Origin: Diphasiastrum complanatum | Taxonomy: Eukaryota; Streptophyta; Lycopodiopsida; Lycopodiales; Lycopodiaceae | Length of the DNA: 64,000 bases | Assembly: GCA_029204225.1 (NCBI GenBank) | Contig: CM055094.1 | Span: 4,762,063 to 4,826,062 of the forward strand | Direction: 5' to 3' | Shown: positions 20,127 through 31,660 of the stretch, piece after piece | Numbering within the stretch: position 1 is the stretch's first letter | Layout: each line of letters opens with the position of its first letter | Made by a program: the position numbers and the translations under genes | The notes under the pieces: generated by a model | Told to the model about the DNA's origin: nothing | The model's input: the letters and a program-made list of their open reading frames with translations, nothing else | Database searches by the model: none

Positions 20127-21355
20127 TGTTGTAAAGCTATCTTCATAAGCTTTACTTCTGGCGCCACTGGCGCCAGCACTGTCCCCGGCGCCAGCAGCGC
20201 CCCTGCTGCTCCCGGCGCCACTCCGGCGCCACTGTGACAAGAATCCAGCCGGCGCCAAGTTCCTATGACTGAAAATCTTTGATCGGTTCTAGCGAAGTCC
20301 AGAGAGCTCAGATCGATGTGCAATCACCTCACACGATCTAGGCATAATTAAAGGAAGTCTGGGATCAATAAAATCTAGAGAGAGAAAATGACTTTCTAGA
20401 AAGAGAAAATACTAGACAGAGAAAAACGTGCTTTACTAGCCTGGGTAGAGTGCTTGGTATGAGGGGGGGGGTGCCGAATCCCACCAATACTATAGGGGAG
20501 TGCGGGTTGCGACTCAGGGCGAGCTCCAACCAAGTCTCAGCTTCCCTTGCTGGAATGTTGTCATGGCTCTCGCCTTGGCATGCTAGCGCCCCGGAGAGTA
20601 GGGTCGGTCACACACTTGAGATGTAACCTTCTCAGATTTATCAATAAAGTGGGATTTTCCTCAAACAGACTCTGATTATCTTCTGGGTTTCAGTGTTCGG
20701 TAAAAGTGCCAGTTGTAAGGCCACTTCAAAATTTTTAAGTTGGCACATAGCTGAGGGTCGTATCCCGGGACGCCAGCGGTATGCCGTCTGGACCATTCGG
20801 TCCCTGGCGCCAGCGGTATGCTGTCGGGACCATTTGGTCCAGGAACTGGTTGTCTCCATATTTGTCGCGGCTTGTGGTTCTGAGTGTTCCTTGCATGAAC
20901 GTGAATGGGTTAAGCTCTTGGGAAACGGGCTCTAACCTGTCGGCTGAGTTGGATGGCTTGCTTGGGTGGAAGTTACCTGTTTATGGCTGTCCAGTCTGGC
21001 GTGGCGCCAGGTTGGCTTCCAACACTCGTGACGAAGCTTTCAGTTGGTTAAGTCTGGTGTAAGTCAGACCGCTTGCTTGGAATGGATGTTACTCATTTGT
21101 AACAAAGCTTCGAGTTGGTTAAGTTTGATGTATGTCGGGCGGCTTGCCTGGAGGGAAGTCAACCACATCGGGACCCCCGATCTGGCATGGCGCCAGGTTG
21201 GATCTCAATGTTGGTTCTCGGAACTTCAAGTTGGTTAAGTCTAATCGTTGTTGGCGAGTTGGCTACTTGTATGTCAAGTGGGTTTGGATGGCAAGAGTTG
21301 AAGGCTGGGAAGCTAAGTCGTGGTTCCCGGCTCCCTTTGGGATGCCTGCGCTACA
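20127..21355 (+). repeat. LTR A (5' LTR)
   Basis: 1229 bases. The upstream flank (GGGCCC) differs from the purine tract before the other copies, which fixes the TG start. It contains six GGCGCC palindromes within about 105 bases (20160-20260), GAGTGCTTGGTATGAGG, ACTATAGGGG and AATAAA (about 20644). It ends GCTACA two bases before the primer binding site. Open frames over 20.6-21.5 kb recur in all copies and are chance readings of the LTR. Confidence 0.85.
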
Positions 21356-21357
21356 TG

Positions 21358-21370
21358 TGGTATCAGAGCC
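21358..21370 (+). promoter_or_regulatory. Primer binding site
   Basis: TGGTATCAGAGCC, complementary to the 3' end of plant initiator-Met tRNA, two bases after LTR A. Confidence 0.9.
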
Positions 21371-23656
21371 GACTGGCCGGTCAGCTATGTGGATCTCACG
21401 GAAATGGCCCCGGTTTGGGGTTCATCAAGACAACTGTTGTGCAAGGTGCTGCCCACAGTGTAAGCACGGGTGCGTCCACGGTTGGGGTGGTCAGCAGAAC
21501 GGGGGACTTGATTAGTCAAGGTGCTACCCTTGAGGTGTAAGCACGATTAGTTCTCGCGGTTCAGGCTTGGCGCTGTCTGCACGTAGGACAGATGAGACAG
21601 TGTGCTGCCATTAGGTTGGTGTAAGCACGGTCTGTGCCTTGTGGGGTGCGGGGCGACATAATCAAACTGTACGGGTTAAGCATTGATACAGAGATGTTGC
21701 TTGAATTCGGGTGTAAAGCACGAGTGGTTAGCTGCCGGTGCGGGATAGCTGCCAATCGTTTAGCTATAAGGGCTATCGACCAAAAAGTGGTGGGGCGTGA
21801 CTGAGGCAATGTGCTGCTTAATGGTGAAAGCACGGATAGTTGGAGGGGTGTCCTATGTGGGCTGATTCTGTGATCGATTTGTATGGGCGCGGCCAGGCAA
21901 AGGTCCATTGGCAGGACCATCTCAAAGGGGGACCTTGTCTTTGTTACTTGTTAGTAAACCTGTCTGAGTGTCTTAGTTTTAGTACTCGTGCTTTGCCTGG
22001 TTTGCATGATTGCTTGTGATACAAGGAGCTGATGGCTCAAGAAGGAACCTTTCTTTTGAAGGCTGATACCATCAAACAAAGAGGACTACAGAATCTGTGG
22101 GGCGGATTTGCAGTTGAAGTACTCGCACGTGAACGACAACGAAATGACTCAGTGCTAGCCTGTTTCTTGGGTTAGTTTCATTTGCGACAACGCCCACCAA
22201 GACGCAAGCAGAAAGTCAAAAGTTAGAAAGGGCAATTTCAGGGGAGATCTTCTATGGAGCAATTGGTCTTCATTTTGGGAGGGCCACCTTCGGAACTAAA
22301 ACTCACTAAGCATGGGTGATATTCAGTATCAGTTGGGTTTTTTTCCTCAAAAGGGGAAAGACTAGGATCCTCTTCAGAGATTGGCAACAAGTTGGATCGA
22401 GCCATAATCCTAGCAGATGGGAAGCAAAGTGTTGGAAAGGCTTTTTGTCCGAAGAACTCTACTCTAAGTCCGATCAGCTGATTTTATAAGAGGAGGGGAA
22501 CTATTACACACACCTCTCTCTTGGGGCAAATTTTGAATGAAAGTTGATCAAAACGGGGGCAAATTCAAGGTGACCTAGCCATACTCACACGAGGAGACTG
22601 GTGAACTTTGGACCTAATAAGTTGACAAGTTTTTGTTGTGGAAAGGAAAGCTTGTTATAGGCTTTCTCTGGACCAACAATGATGAGGAAACATATGAGTA
22701 CGTTGGCTTGTGCTACGTGTAAGGCAGCTGATCAATGAAGGAACTGTGAAAGTTGAGTCTTGCATGAGAGATTTGGTATTTCGAACGGACGCTAAGGGAC
22801 AGTTCGCGTTGAGATCGGACTAGTGCAAACTCTGGGCATGTGTCTGATTCAAAGAGCTACTTGAAGCCAAGCTCGATGTACACTTCTTGTTTTGACTGGG
22901 AGACAACTGACCAATGATGGAATTGTGAAAGTCAAGTTTTGCGCGATGGACATGGTGCTTCAAACAAACGTGAAGAGGTAGTTCGTATGCGGATCAAACT
23001 GGTGCGACCCTTTGGCTTTCCACGAGGTCAATGGTTACATTTGGGCTGATTCAAAGAGCTACTTCAAGCTAAGTGAGAGGTGCATTGCGGAGTACTCAAT
23101 CTTTGCCTACCTTAAAGAGCCAAGATGGAAAAGTATCAAGATCAGGCTGGGACAAGGAGAGAAACCAAGGTGCAGAAGCAACAAGGCACGGAGTGGACCA
23201 TAAAGTGGGCAATCAAACGATAAATCATTTGGCTCAGGGAGCCTTGATACCTGTGCGGAACTGATCAAATCTGGAGCTCAGGGAGCTCAACACAAAGTGC
23301 ATCAAGGACAAATCAGGAGCTCAAAGGAGTTCCAAAGTCGAAAGTCAGAAGTGACAGGGGCGAACATTTCAAAAAAAGGCCTCTGTCACCAATTAACAAG
23401 GTTCTTGGATTTTACGAAAGCGATATCAAATCTACACTTTTCCCAGACAAAGATATATTTTCAAGTTATGTAGTTTTTTAGTACAAAGAACTGAGCCTCC
23501 GACTTGTGGTGTGCCAGCTTCAATGTTAGTAAAAAGTGGCCAGTAAATTGAGTACTATGCCAAGTAGCTTAAATATATAGTTATTTTAATTGGGAGACAT
23601 CCTTACTTTAATCTGACATCTGATGAGGACATGAGATTTTATAAAGGTGGGGTGGA
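21371..23656 (+). other. Non-coding internal region of the four-LTR element
   Basis: About 2.3 kb without a recognisable gag or pol. The first 550 bases repeat GTGTAAGCACGG/GTGTAAAGCACG words every 60-130 bases (21459, 21536, 21620, 21710, 21828). It ends with CTGATGAGGACATGAG and the purine tract GGTGGGGTGGA. This matches the idea of a large retrotransposon derivative (LARD-like). Confidence 0.65.
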
Positions 23657-24888
23657 TGTTGTAAAGCTATCTTCATAAGCTTTACTTCCGGCGCCACTGG
23701 CGCCAGCATTGTCCCCAGCGCCAGCAGCGCCCCTATTGCTCCCGGCGCTGATGGCGCCGGCGCCACTGTGACCAGAATCCAGCCGGCACCAAGTTCCTAT
23801 GGCTGAAAATTTTTGATTGGTTCTAGCAAAGTCTAGAGAGCTCAGATTGATGTGCAATCACCTCACACGATCTAGGCATGATTAAAGGAAGCCTGGGGAT
23901 CAATAAAATCTAGAGAGAGAAAATGACTTTCTAGAAAGAGAAAATCCTAGACAGAGAAAAACGTGCTTTACCAGCTTGGGTAGAGTGCTTGGTATGAGGG
24001 GGGCTGCCAAATCCCACCAATACTATAGGGGAGTGCGGGTTGCGACTCAGGGCGAGCTCCAACCAAGTCTCAGCCTCCCTTGCTGGAATGTTGTCATGGC
24101 TCTTGCCTTGGCATGCTAGCGCCCCGGAGACTAGGGTCGGTCACACACTTGAAATGTAACCTTCTCAGATTTATCAATAAAGTGGGATTTTTCTCAAACT
24201 GACTCTGATTACCTTCTGGGTTTCAGTGTTCGGTAAAAGCGCCAGTTGTAAGACCGCTTCAAAATTTTTAAATTGGCACATAGCTGAGGGTAGTATCCCG
24301 GGACGCCAGCGGTATGCCGTCGGGACCATTCGGTCCGTGGCGCCAACGGTATGTTGTCGGGACCATTTGGTCCAGGAACTGGTTGTCTCCATATTTGTTG
24401 CGGCTTGTGGTTCTGAGTGTTCCTTGCATGAACGTGAATGGGTTAAGCTCTTGGGGAATGGGCTCTAACCTGTCGGCTGAGTTGGATGGCTTGCTTGAGT
24501 GGAAGTTACCTGTTTATGGCTGTCCAGTCTGGCGTGGCGCCAGGTTGGCTTCCAGCGCTCGTGACGAAGCTTTTAGTTGGTTAAGTCTGATGTAAGTCAG
24601 ACCGTTTGCTTGGAATGGATGTTACTCATTTGTAACGAAGCTTCGAGTTGGTTAAGTTTGATGTATGTCGGGCGGCTTGCTTGAAGGGAAGTCACCCACA
24701 TCAAGACCCCCGATCTGGCATGGCGCCAGGTTGGATCTCCATGTTGGTTCTCGGAACTTCAAGTTGTTTAAGTCTGATCGTTGTTGGCGAGTTGGCTGCT
24801 TGTATGTCAAGTGGGTTTGGATGGCAAGAGTTGAAGGCTGGGAAGCTAAGTCGTGGTTCCCGGCTCCCTTTGGGATGCCTGCGCTACA
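23657..24888 (+). repeat. LTR B
   Basis: 1232 bases, TGTTGTAAAG...GCTACA, highly similar to LTR A. Contains four GGCGCC sites in the corresponding cluster. AATAAA at about 24177. Confidence 0.85.
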
Positions 24889-25130
24889 TCAACACAAAGT
24901 GCATCAAGGACAAAAATCTACGCTTTTCCCAAACAAAGAGATATTTTCAAGTTATGTAATTTTTCAATACAAAGAGTTGAGCCTCCGACTTGTGGTGTGC
25001 CAGCTTCAATGTTAATAAAAAGTGGGTACTGTGCCAAGTAGCTTAAATGTATCGTTATTTAAATTGGGAGACACCTTTACTTTAATCTGACATCTGATGA
25101 GGACATCAGATTTTATAAATGTGGGGTAGA
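24889..25130 (+). other. Residual 3' internal segment (first copy)
   Basis: Joins LTR B directly to TCAACACAAAGTGCATCAAGG, which in the full internal region lies at about 23288. Some 2 kb including the primer binding site are deleted. Ends with the purine tract before LTR C. Confidence 0.75.
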
Positions 25131-26315
25131 TGTTGTAAAGCTATCTTCAAAAGCTTTACTTCCGGCGCCACTGGCCCCAGCATTGTCCCCGGCGCCAGCA
25201 GCGCCCCTGTTGCTCCCGGTGCCAACGACGCCGGCGCCAAGTTCCTATGGCTGAAAATCTTTGATCGGTCCTAGCGAAGTCCAGAGACCTCAGATCGATG
25301 TGCAATCACCTCACACGATCTAGGCATGATTAAAGGAAGCCTGGGGATCAATAAAATCTAGAGAGAGAAAATGATTTTCCAAAAAGAGAAAATCCTTGAC
25401 AGAGAAAAACGTGCTTTACCAGCTTGGGTAGAGTGCTTGGTATGAGGGGGGTGTCGAATCCCACTAATACTATAGGGGAGTGCGGGTTGCGACTCAGGCG
25501 AGCTCCAACCAAGTCTCAGCCTCCCTTGCTGGAATGTTGTCATGGCTCTTGCCTTGGCATGCTAGCGCCCCGGAGACTAGGGTCGGTCAAACACTTGAAA
25601 TGTAACCTTCTCAGATTTATCAATAAAGTGGGATTTTTCTCAAACTGACTCTGATTACTTTCTGGGTTTTTCGGTAAAAGCGCCAGTTGTAAGGCCGCTT
25701 CAAAATTTTTAAGTTGGCACATAGCTGAGGGTCGTATCCCGGGACGCCAGCGGTATGCCGTCGGGACCATTCGGTCCGTGGCGCCAACGGTATGCTGTCG
25801 GGACCATTTGGTCCAGGAACTGGTTGTCTCCATATTTGTTGCGGCTTGTGGTTCTGAGTGTTACTTGCATGAACGTGAATGGGTTAAGCTCTTGGGGAAT
25901 GGGCTCTAACCTGTTGGCTGAGTTGGATGGCTTGCTTGAGTGGAAGTTACCTGTTTATGGCTGTCCAGTCTGGCGTGGCGCCAGATTGGCTTCCAGCGCT
26001 CGTGACGAAGCTTTCAGTTGGTTAAGTCTGATGTAAGTCAGACCACTTGCTTGGAATGGATGTTACTCATTTGTAATGAAGCTTCGAGTTGGTTAAGTTT
26101 GATGTATGTCGGACGGCTTGCTTGAAGGGAAGACCCCCGATCTGGCATGGCGCCAGGTTGGATCTCCATGTTGGTTCTCGGAACTTCAAGTTGTTTAAGT
26201 CTGATCGTTGTTGGAGAGCTGGCTGCTTGTATGTCAAGTGGGTTTGGATGGCAAGAGTTGAAGGCTGGGAAGCTAAGTCGTGGTTCCCGGCTCCCTTTGG
26301 GATGCTTGCGCTACA
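25131..26315 (+). repeat. LTR C
   Basis: 1185 bases, TGTTGTAAAG...GCTACA, with small internal deletions compared with LTRs A and B (for example in the GGCGCC cluster and at about 26120). Confidence 0.85.
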
Positions 26316-26557
26316 TCAACACAAAGTGCATCAAGGACAAAAATCTATGCTTTTCCCAGACAAAGAGATATTTTCAAGTTATGTAATTTTTCAGTACAAA
26401 GTGTTGAGCCTCCGACTTGTGGTGTGCCAGCTTCAATGTTAATAAAAAGTGGGTACTGTGCCAAGTAGCTTAAATGTATCGTTATTTTAATTGGGAGACA
26501 CCTTTACTTTAATCTGACATCTGATGAGGACATCAGATTTTATAAAGGTGGGGTAGA
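26316..26557 (+). other. Residual 3' internal segment (second copy, same junction)
   Basis: Starts with the same GCTACA/TCAACACAAAG junction as at 24888 and has the same length, 242 bases. It is nearly identical to the first copy. Confidence 0.75.
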
Positions 26558-27079
26558 TGTTGTAAAGTTATCTTCATAAGCTTTACTTCTGGCGCCACTG
26601 GCCCCAGCATTGTCCCCGGCGCCAGCAGCGCCCCTGTTGCTCCCGGCACCAACGACGCCGGCGCCACTGTGACCATAATCCAGCCGGCGCCAAGTTCCTA
26701 TGGCTGAAAATCTTTGATCGGTCCTAGCGAAGTCCAGAGACCTCAGATCGATGTGCAATCACCTCACACGATCTAGGCATGATTAAAGGAAGGTAGAGTG
26801 CTTGGTATGAGGGGGGGTGCCGAATCCCACCAATACTATAGGGGAGTGCGGGTTGCGACTCAGGACGAGTTCCAACCAAGTCTCAGCCTCCCTTGATGGA
26901 ATGTTGTCATGGCTCTCGCCTTGACATGCTAGCGCCCCGGAGAATAGGGTCGGTCACACACTTGAAATGTAACCTTCTCAGATTTATCAATAAAGTGGGA
27001 TTTTTCTCAAATTGACTCTAATTACTTTCTGGGTTTTAGTGTTCGATAAAAGTGACAGTTGTAAGGCCGCTTCAAAATT
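26558..27079 (+). repeat. LTR D, truncated
   Basis: Starts TGTTGTAAAG. It lacks about 100 bases found in the others between ATTAAAGGAAG and GTAGAGTGCTTGG (at about 26792) and stops within TTCAAAATT at 27079, where the palindrome array begins. Confidence 0.8.
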
Positions 27080-27096
27080 AAGATAGTTTTTTTTCC

Positions 27097-27611
27097 CTTG
27101 GAGTGAAAATCATGCCAAGGCTCGTACGACCCAGGGAGTTTTGACTAGGTCAAATGTGCCAAAATCGCGTATTGGCGTGAAAATCACACCAAGACACAAT
27201 TTTGGCCACTTTAACCAGGCCAAAGTGGCCTGAAACGCGCCTTGGCGTGATTTTCACGCCAGGGCGCACCTAGGTGCTTGAGAAAGTCTCTTCCTACTAA
27301 GCAAACAAAGTGGGGTTCCCATGTTCTTTCCAATAATACATCAAGTTCTAGAACCCTAAATTGTAAAGCATGAAAATTAGCTTGTATTTATGGTGAGATG
27401 TGGCACAAAGGAACATTTGTCGATAGTGCATGGCCACTTTGACCAAGTCGAAGGGCCCTACATCTCACCTTGGCGTGAAAATCATGCCAAGGCATGACCA
27501 GGGCACCTATGACCAGGTCAAAGATGCCCTGGTCGCACCTTGGCATGATTTTCATGCCAAGGCGTGATATAAAGCCCTTGATCATGTCTTGGCATGAAAA
27601 TCATGCCAAGG
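27097..27611. repeat. Array of short perfect hairpins (TTGGCRTGAAAATCAYGCC)
   Basis: Six copies of a palindrome, best form CTTGGCATGA-AAA-TCATGCCAAG, at about 27098, 27170, 27240, 27465, 27537 and 27587, in both orientations (the loop reads AAA or TTT). Between them a second motif, GACCAGGTCAAAG with variants, and GCGCGACC-like words recur. No frame is maintained. Confidence 0.8.
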
Positions 27612-28133
27612 CGCGATCTAGGCCAATTTGACCAATGGCACTTGGGCTGTTTTGGTCTACTTACATCAAATAATTACAACAAATAACTAGGAGAGTCGAC
27701 AAAAAACAAATGACAACATCTTTATTTACATGCGGTCCATTTCATTCAGAGAAGACTTCAGATTCTCTGATTGCTTTGTTGATGATATTACTGGTTTTAG
27801 CATATCTAATACTAATTGAGGAGCATCACTCTCATGTGATAGATTCAACTAGTTTAGTCATATTTGCTACATTTGTTTATATGGCATTTGAGGCCAAGTT
27901 CATATTAGACTTAGAGTTTCACTTTTGAAAGTTATATTAGTCTAAAAGCATTTGACTAAACACTTTTGGAAAGTGTGGGAAAGTTTAGAAGTTGAGTTTA
28001 AATATATTCAAACTTGAATGTTGGGTACATTGAATCTAGTTCTAAAAATAGTAAGGTTTTTCATATTGGAAAAAAACCAAGTGGCAAGTTAGGTTTTGGA
28101 TCTGCTACAAAAGGATGTAACTTGTGGGAAGAG

Positions 28134-28138
<5 letters not shown>
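27612..28138. other. Unassigned AT-rich DNA
   Basis: No supported gene. It may include a decayed LTR of the Copia element that follows, since a primer binding site lies at 28557. Confidence 0.35.

Positions 28139-28230
<92 letters not shown>
28139..28230. repeat. Compound (CT)n(CA)n microsatellite
   Basis: About 31 CT units followed by about 14 CA units. Open frames over it are low-complexity artefacts. Confidence 0.95.
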
Positions 28231-28232
<2 letters not shown>

Positions 28233-28556
28233 TCATACTTATACATGGTTCTCTTGGGTTCTACTATCCATTGGTGCATTATAATTGTAATATCTTGCAA
28301 TTCTATGTGTAGAATGATCATTAGTTGCTATTTTTAGATCCACACGTGTGAAATATAGTAGGGTATCGTAATTGTACGAAAAACAACAATACTTTATGTT
28401 TTAGTTCATGTTTGATCAAGATCTATTAGAGTTTGTATCTCAATCTTAGTGTAGAAGCTGATTTTTGTTACATTGGCAAGATTGGTGAGTTGTTTGCTTT
28501 TGTAACCAAAGATCAATTTGTAGGTGTGGATCTTAATGATTCTCAAATCTCTCGCT

Positions 28557-28570
28557 TGGTATCAGAGCTT
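28557..28570 (+). promoter_or_regulatory. Copia primer binding site
   Basis: TGGTATCAGAGCTT, complementary to initiator-Met tRNA, about 590 bases before a Copia gag start. The LTR that should end just before it is too decayed to delimit. Confidence 0.7.
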
Positions 28571-29146
28571 GTGTTTCAGGTTGTGAAGAATGCAATTACA
28601 TCTATCAATGATTTTGAGAAGATATCAATGCTAGAGCATGCTAGATTGGATTCTACACCAAAATCAAGTTTCTTGCTTGAGTAGATTAGATCTTAATAGA
28701 CCAAAACCCCATATAGGTTTATAATCTTGTTCAATTCCGCTTTCTCTCATTTGATGTTGGATTTGGCTGATTTTTGGATCATTGGAATAGCCTAAGTGGT
28801 GGCTAATAGATTGCATATCAAGTTTTTGGCATTTGCATGTAGATTTTGAAATAATCATTTTTTTTGTGATTTTGTAAAACCGATTGGATTTCTAGATTTT
28901 GAGGTTACTGAACTTCATTTGAGTGTGTTTCAATCTTAAAAAGTGGCAAGAGTCATTAGATTGAGGATAGATCATATGTTGATCAAAATTTCATGATTCT
29001 ATGTGTTGATTTGTTTGGTATAAGTGCTAGGAGAGAATTGAGAAGTTTCATATCTTTGTGATTTCCTTTTGAAAACATTTCTTGTTGTTCAAAGGAGTGC
29101 TTTATGCATTGAAACATGTTGAAAGAGAGGATCAGGTCATTGCTAC

Positions 29147-29960
29147 ATGGCTACATCAACTGGAGTCATGCTGGAAGCCAATGATAGGCTTACCTCAAGT
29201 AGCTATTCATTGTGGAAAGTGAGAATGAAATCACTTCTTGAGAGGTTTGGAGGACAAACCAACAACATAACAAGATCAATTGAAGTATGAATGGAGGGCC
29301 AAAAGGCTCTACACATGATAAAGATGAATGTTACCAATGAGCTTCTCAAGAAAGTTGTTAAGAGTACTTCATCTAAGGATGCTTGGGATTCATTGAAGAA
29401 GCTTTATTAATCCAAGTTTACTTCTAGAGTGTTGACTCTAAGAAGGCAAATCTTTTTTTGTTTGCAAAAGAATGAAGGAAGTCCAAATACTTTTATTTTA
29501 AGAGTGGAAGCATTGAATGACGAGTTAGCTTGCATTGATGAGAGCATTAAGGAGGGAGAGCTTGTTCAAGTTATTCTTAATGGATTGTTGGATGCTCATG
29601 CTAACATTGTTCAAAGTGTTCTTATTCAAGATCGATCTTCAAGAGATCTTGATCAACGAAGAATATAGACTTCAAGCAAGAGGTGGATCTTCATCAACAT
29701 CTCAAGTTGGAGAGGAGGCTATGTTCATCAAGGAAAAATTAAAGGGTAAAAGCAAAAGTAATTGGTTAAAGGGCAAGATCAAGGGGAGGCTTCTTCAAAT
29801 GGCAAAAAGAAAGATAGATCAAAGCTCAAGTGCTTCTATTGTGGCACCAAAGGACACTTTGCAAATGAGTGCTACAAAAAGAAGAGAGATCAAGGAGAGA
29901 AGCAAGGTAATCTTACTCATTGATGAGGATGGTTTGGATGTTCAAGATGCAAATGATGAT
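29147..29960 (+). pseudogene. Copia gag, broken
   Basis: From ATG 29147 the frame reads MATSTGVMLEANDRLTSSSY, then SLWKVRMKSLLE, the usual Copia gag start. Stops lie at about 29288 and 29407, and a frameshift near 29665. The zinc knuckle CFYCGTKGHFANEC is readable at about 29830-29872, followed by a Lys-rich tail. No protease or integrase follows: the sequence changes near 29970-30010. Confidence 0.75.
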
Positions 29961-29989
29961 GTTTTTGTGATGTTTTCATGTATGTTTGC

Positions 29990-30770
29990 TAATGATGGAG
30001 ATCTAGATCCATGCAATGACAGTTTACGTTCATTTCTACAAACAAACTATTTACGATCAAAGCCACTGACTTGCATTAATCCATCAACAAGTAGCTTCCG
30101 AGAAGTCGTAATTGAATGGATGCCAGCACATCACAACCAACTGGATGACGCTTTTGACGACCTAATTGCTTAGTATAAATAGCTATTCATATTTCAACAT
30201 CTTATGATCAAGATTATGATCAAGAAAAGGATCAAGTATCGAATAGTTAGCTCTCTCTCTCTCTCTCAAGCCCGCGAGCTTGTACACTCTTGAGCATTCT
30301 AGCCCAGTTCTTTAGAGTTGATTAGAGATTGCTATTGTGCTTACTGTTTATCAGTAGTTGCGCTTAATTCAGACTTATATTTTAGCTGCCTAGAGATAGC
30401 TTAGAGTATGCGGCTTCAATCCACAACTTGTTGTTTTTACATCTGTTTCGCTTCCATACTGAATCAATACTATCTTCTTATTGTGTTCAGATTCATCTCA
30501 GAATGTATGCATTTCTGTAGTTCTTCGCGACTAATTATTTGTCTAATGTTTCACGACTAATTATTTGAATAATATATTTCATGACAGATTATTTGTCTGA
30601 TATTTCGTTGCTTAATGTTTGGCTACGTAATCACTGTAGTACTAATGATTGATCATTGATAGTTGATCCAAAAGCTGCCATCTATTGCAAGAGATTCTTA
30701 AACTAGTTTATATGCTTCTACAATGGATCACCTTGAGTGAGAAGAATTTCCTTCTACGACACAACTTGGA
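29990..30770 (+). other. Possible LTR or insertion breaking the Copia element
   Basis: Starts after the gag tail. It has a TATA-like AGTATAAATAG (30172-30182), a short CT run (30251-30268) and a TTATTTGTCTGATRTTTC-type repetition (30530-30620), but no clear TG...CA ends. An LTR is plausible, not shown. Confidence 0.35.
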
Positions 30771-30773
30771 AGT

Positions 30774-30968
30774 CTAATCTCTCACATCATATAGTGCACT
30801 CAAGGTGTCCCATGCTTCTTTCGAAGTTTGAGCTTCAAATACGTGAATGATTTGAGTATCTGATATATTGATGATGATTAGCATGAAAGCTTTACCATTC
30901 TTCGATTTCCATTTGGAGCCAACTATGTAGTTTTCAAGTTTCAACTCAATACTTGTGACAATTGTCAA
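30774..30968 (-). pseudogene. Copia gag fragment (minus strand)
   Basis: 64 codons including WKSKNGKAFMLIIINISDTQ and EAQTSKEAWDTLSALYDVRD, typical of Copia gag (UBN2-type). It is opposite in orientation to the gag at 29.1 kb, so it is a separate insertion remnant. About 100 bases of leader-like DNA lie upstream on the minus strand. Confidence 0.65.
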
Positions 30969-31348
30969 GGATCTTGCTAGCAGTGTAGTTAGCTAATTTG
31001 CAAGCAATCAACAAACACACAGATAAACTGAAAGAGAGATCACTACTCAACCCAAGAGAACACTATATGAACTATATTCACAAAAAACTAGAGAGTACAT
31101 ATATGCAGTCTTATTTTTGGGGGGCACTGATGCATAGTGTTATGGTCCCTGTTACGAGATGCATCTCCCAACTATACTCAGTATGTACCATCAAACTGGC
31201 ACATATACGAACTATTACATGAACAAAAAAAACTTTAAATCACTACTAAAACAAGAAATAGTGATGGAACCGCAAGAGAAACTCGGGCTTACTTATTCTA
31301 ACACTCTCATATAAGCCCTAGTTTATTTTTCTTACAAAGAGCTTTTCT

Positions 31349-31660
31349 CTAAAGATCAGGAAGTGGATGCTCTTCGTGGAGGAAGAACATGTGGTATGAG
31401 ACACAGGCGATTCCAAAGCAGAGATATGAAACTAACTGTATCGGGTTATCTAGTACACCCCATTCAAAATACCACTCTTCACATCCATTTGATAGATATA
31501 TGAAGAAACCATTTTGGTTTTGCCTCCATGAGTAGTCCAATTTAAAGGACCATACCAATCCTCAAACATAATTTTAAAAAAAAACCACTTAAGTTGTCTA
31601 TTAATCAGTGGGTTGTGCATTACTCCCAAACTAAATTTTAATATCACTATTTAAAGCAAA
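31349..31660 (-). pseudogene. Copia reverse transcriptase scrap
   Basis: Reads SYIYQMDVKSGILNGVY in the frame opened at 31647, matching the QMDVKSAFLNG finger motif of Copia RT. Flanks are shifted in frame. Confidence 0.55.

Larger units (their letters stand above)
20127..27079 (+). mobile_element. Non-coding Gypsy-type element expanded into a four-LTR chain
   Basis: Order: LTR A (20127-21355), primer binding site, 2.3-kb internal region, LTR B (23657-24888), 242-bp internal remnant, LTR C (25131-26315), the same remnant again, LTR D (26558-27079, truncated). LTRs start TGTTGTAAAG and end GCTACA. Polypurine-like GGTGGGGT(G/A)GA precedes B, C and D. No gag or pol can be read, so it depends on enzymes from elsewhere. 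Shared LTR and 3' internal words link it to the gag-pro unit at 8.4-11.6 kb. Confidence 0.8.

Noticed and set aside
20640-26470. Families of 60-140 codon frames repeated in each LTR (for example 20693-20935 and 24226-24468)
   Set aside because: They recur because the LTR recurs. Frames differ in length between copies and overlap each other on both strands, with no sign of coding constraint.
28014-28337. Open frames of Ser-Leu, Arg-Glu and His-Thr repeats over the CT/CA microsatellite
   Set aside because: They are direct translations of dinucleotide repeats, on both strands and in several frames.
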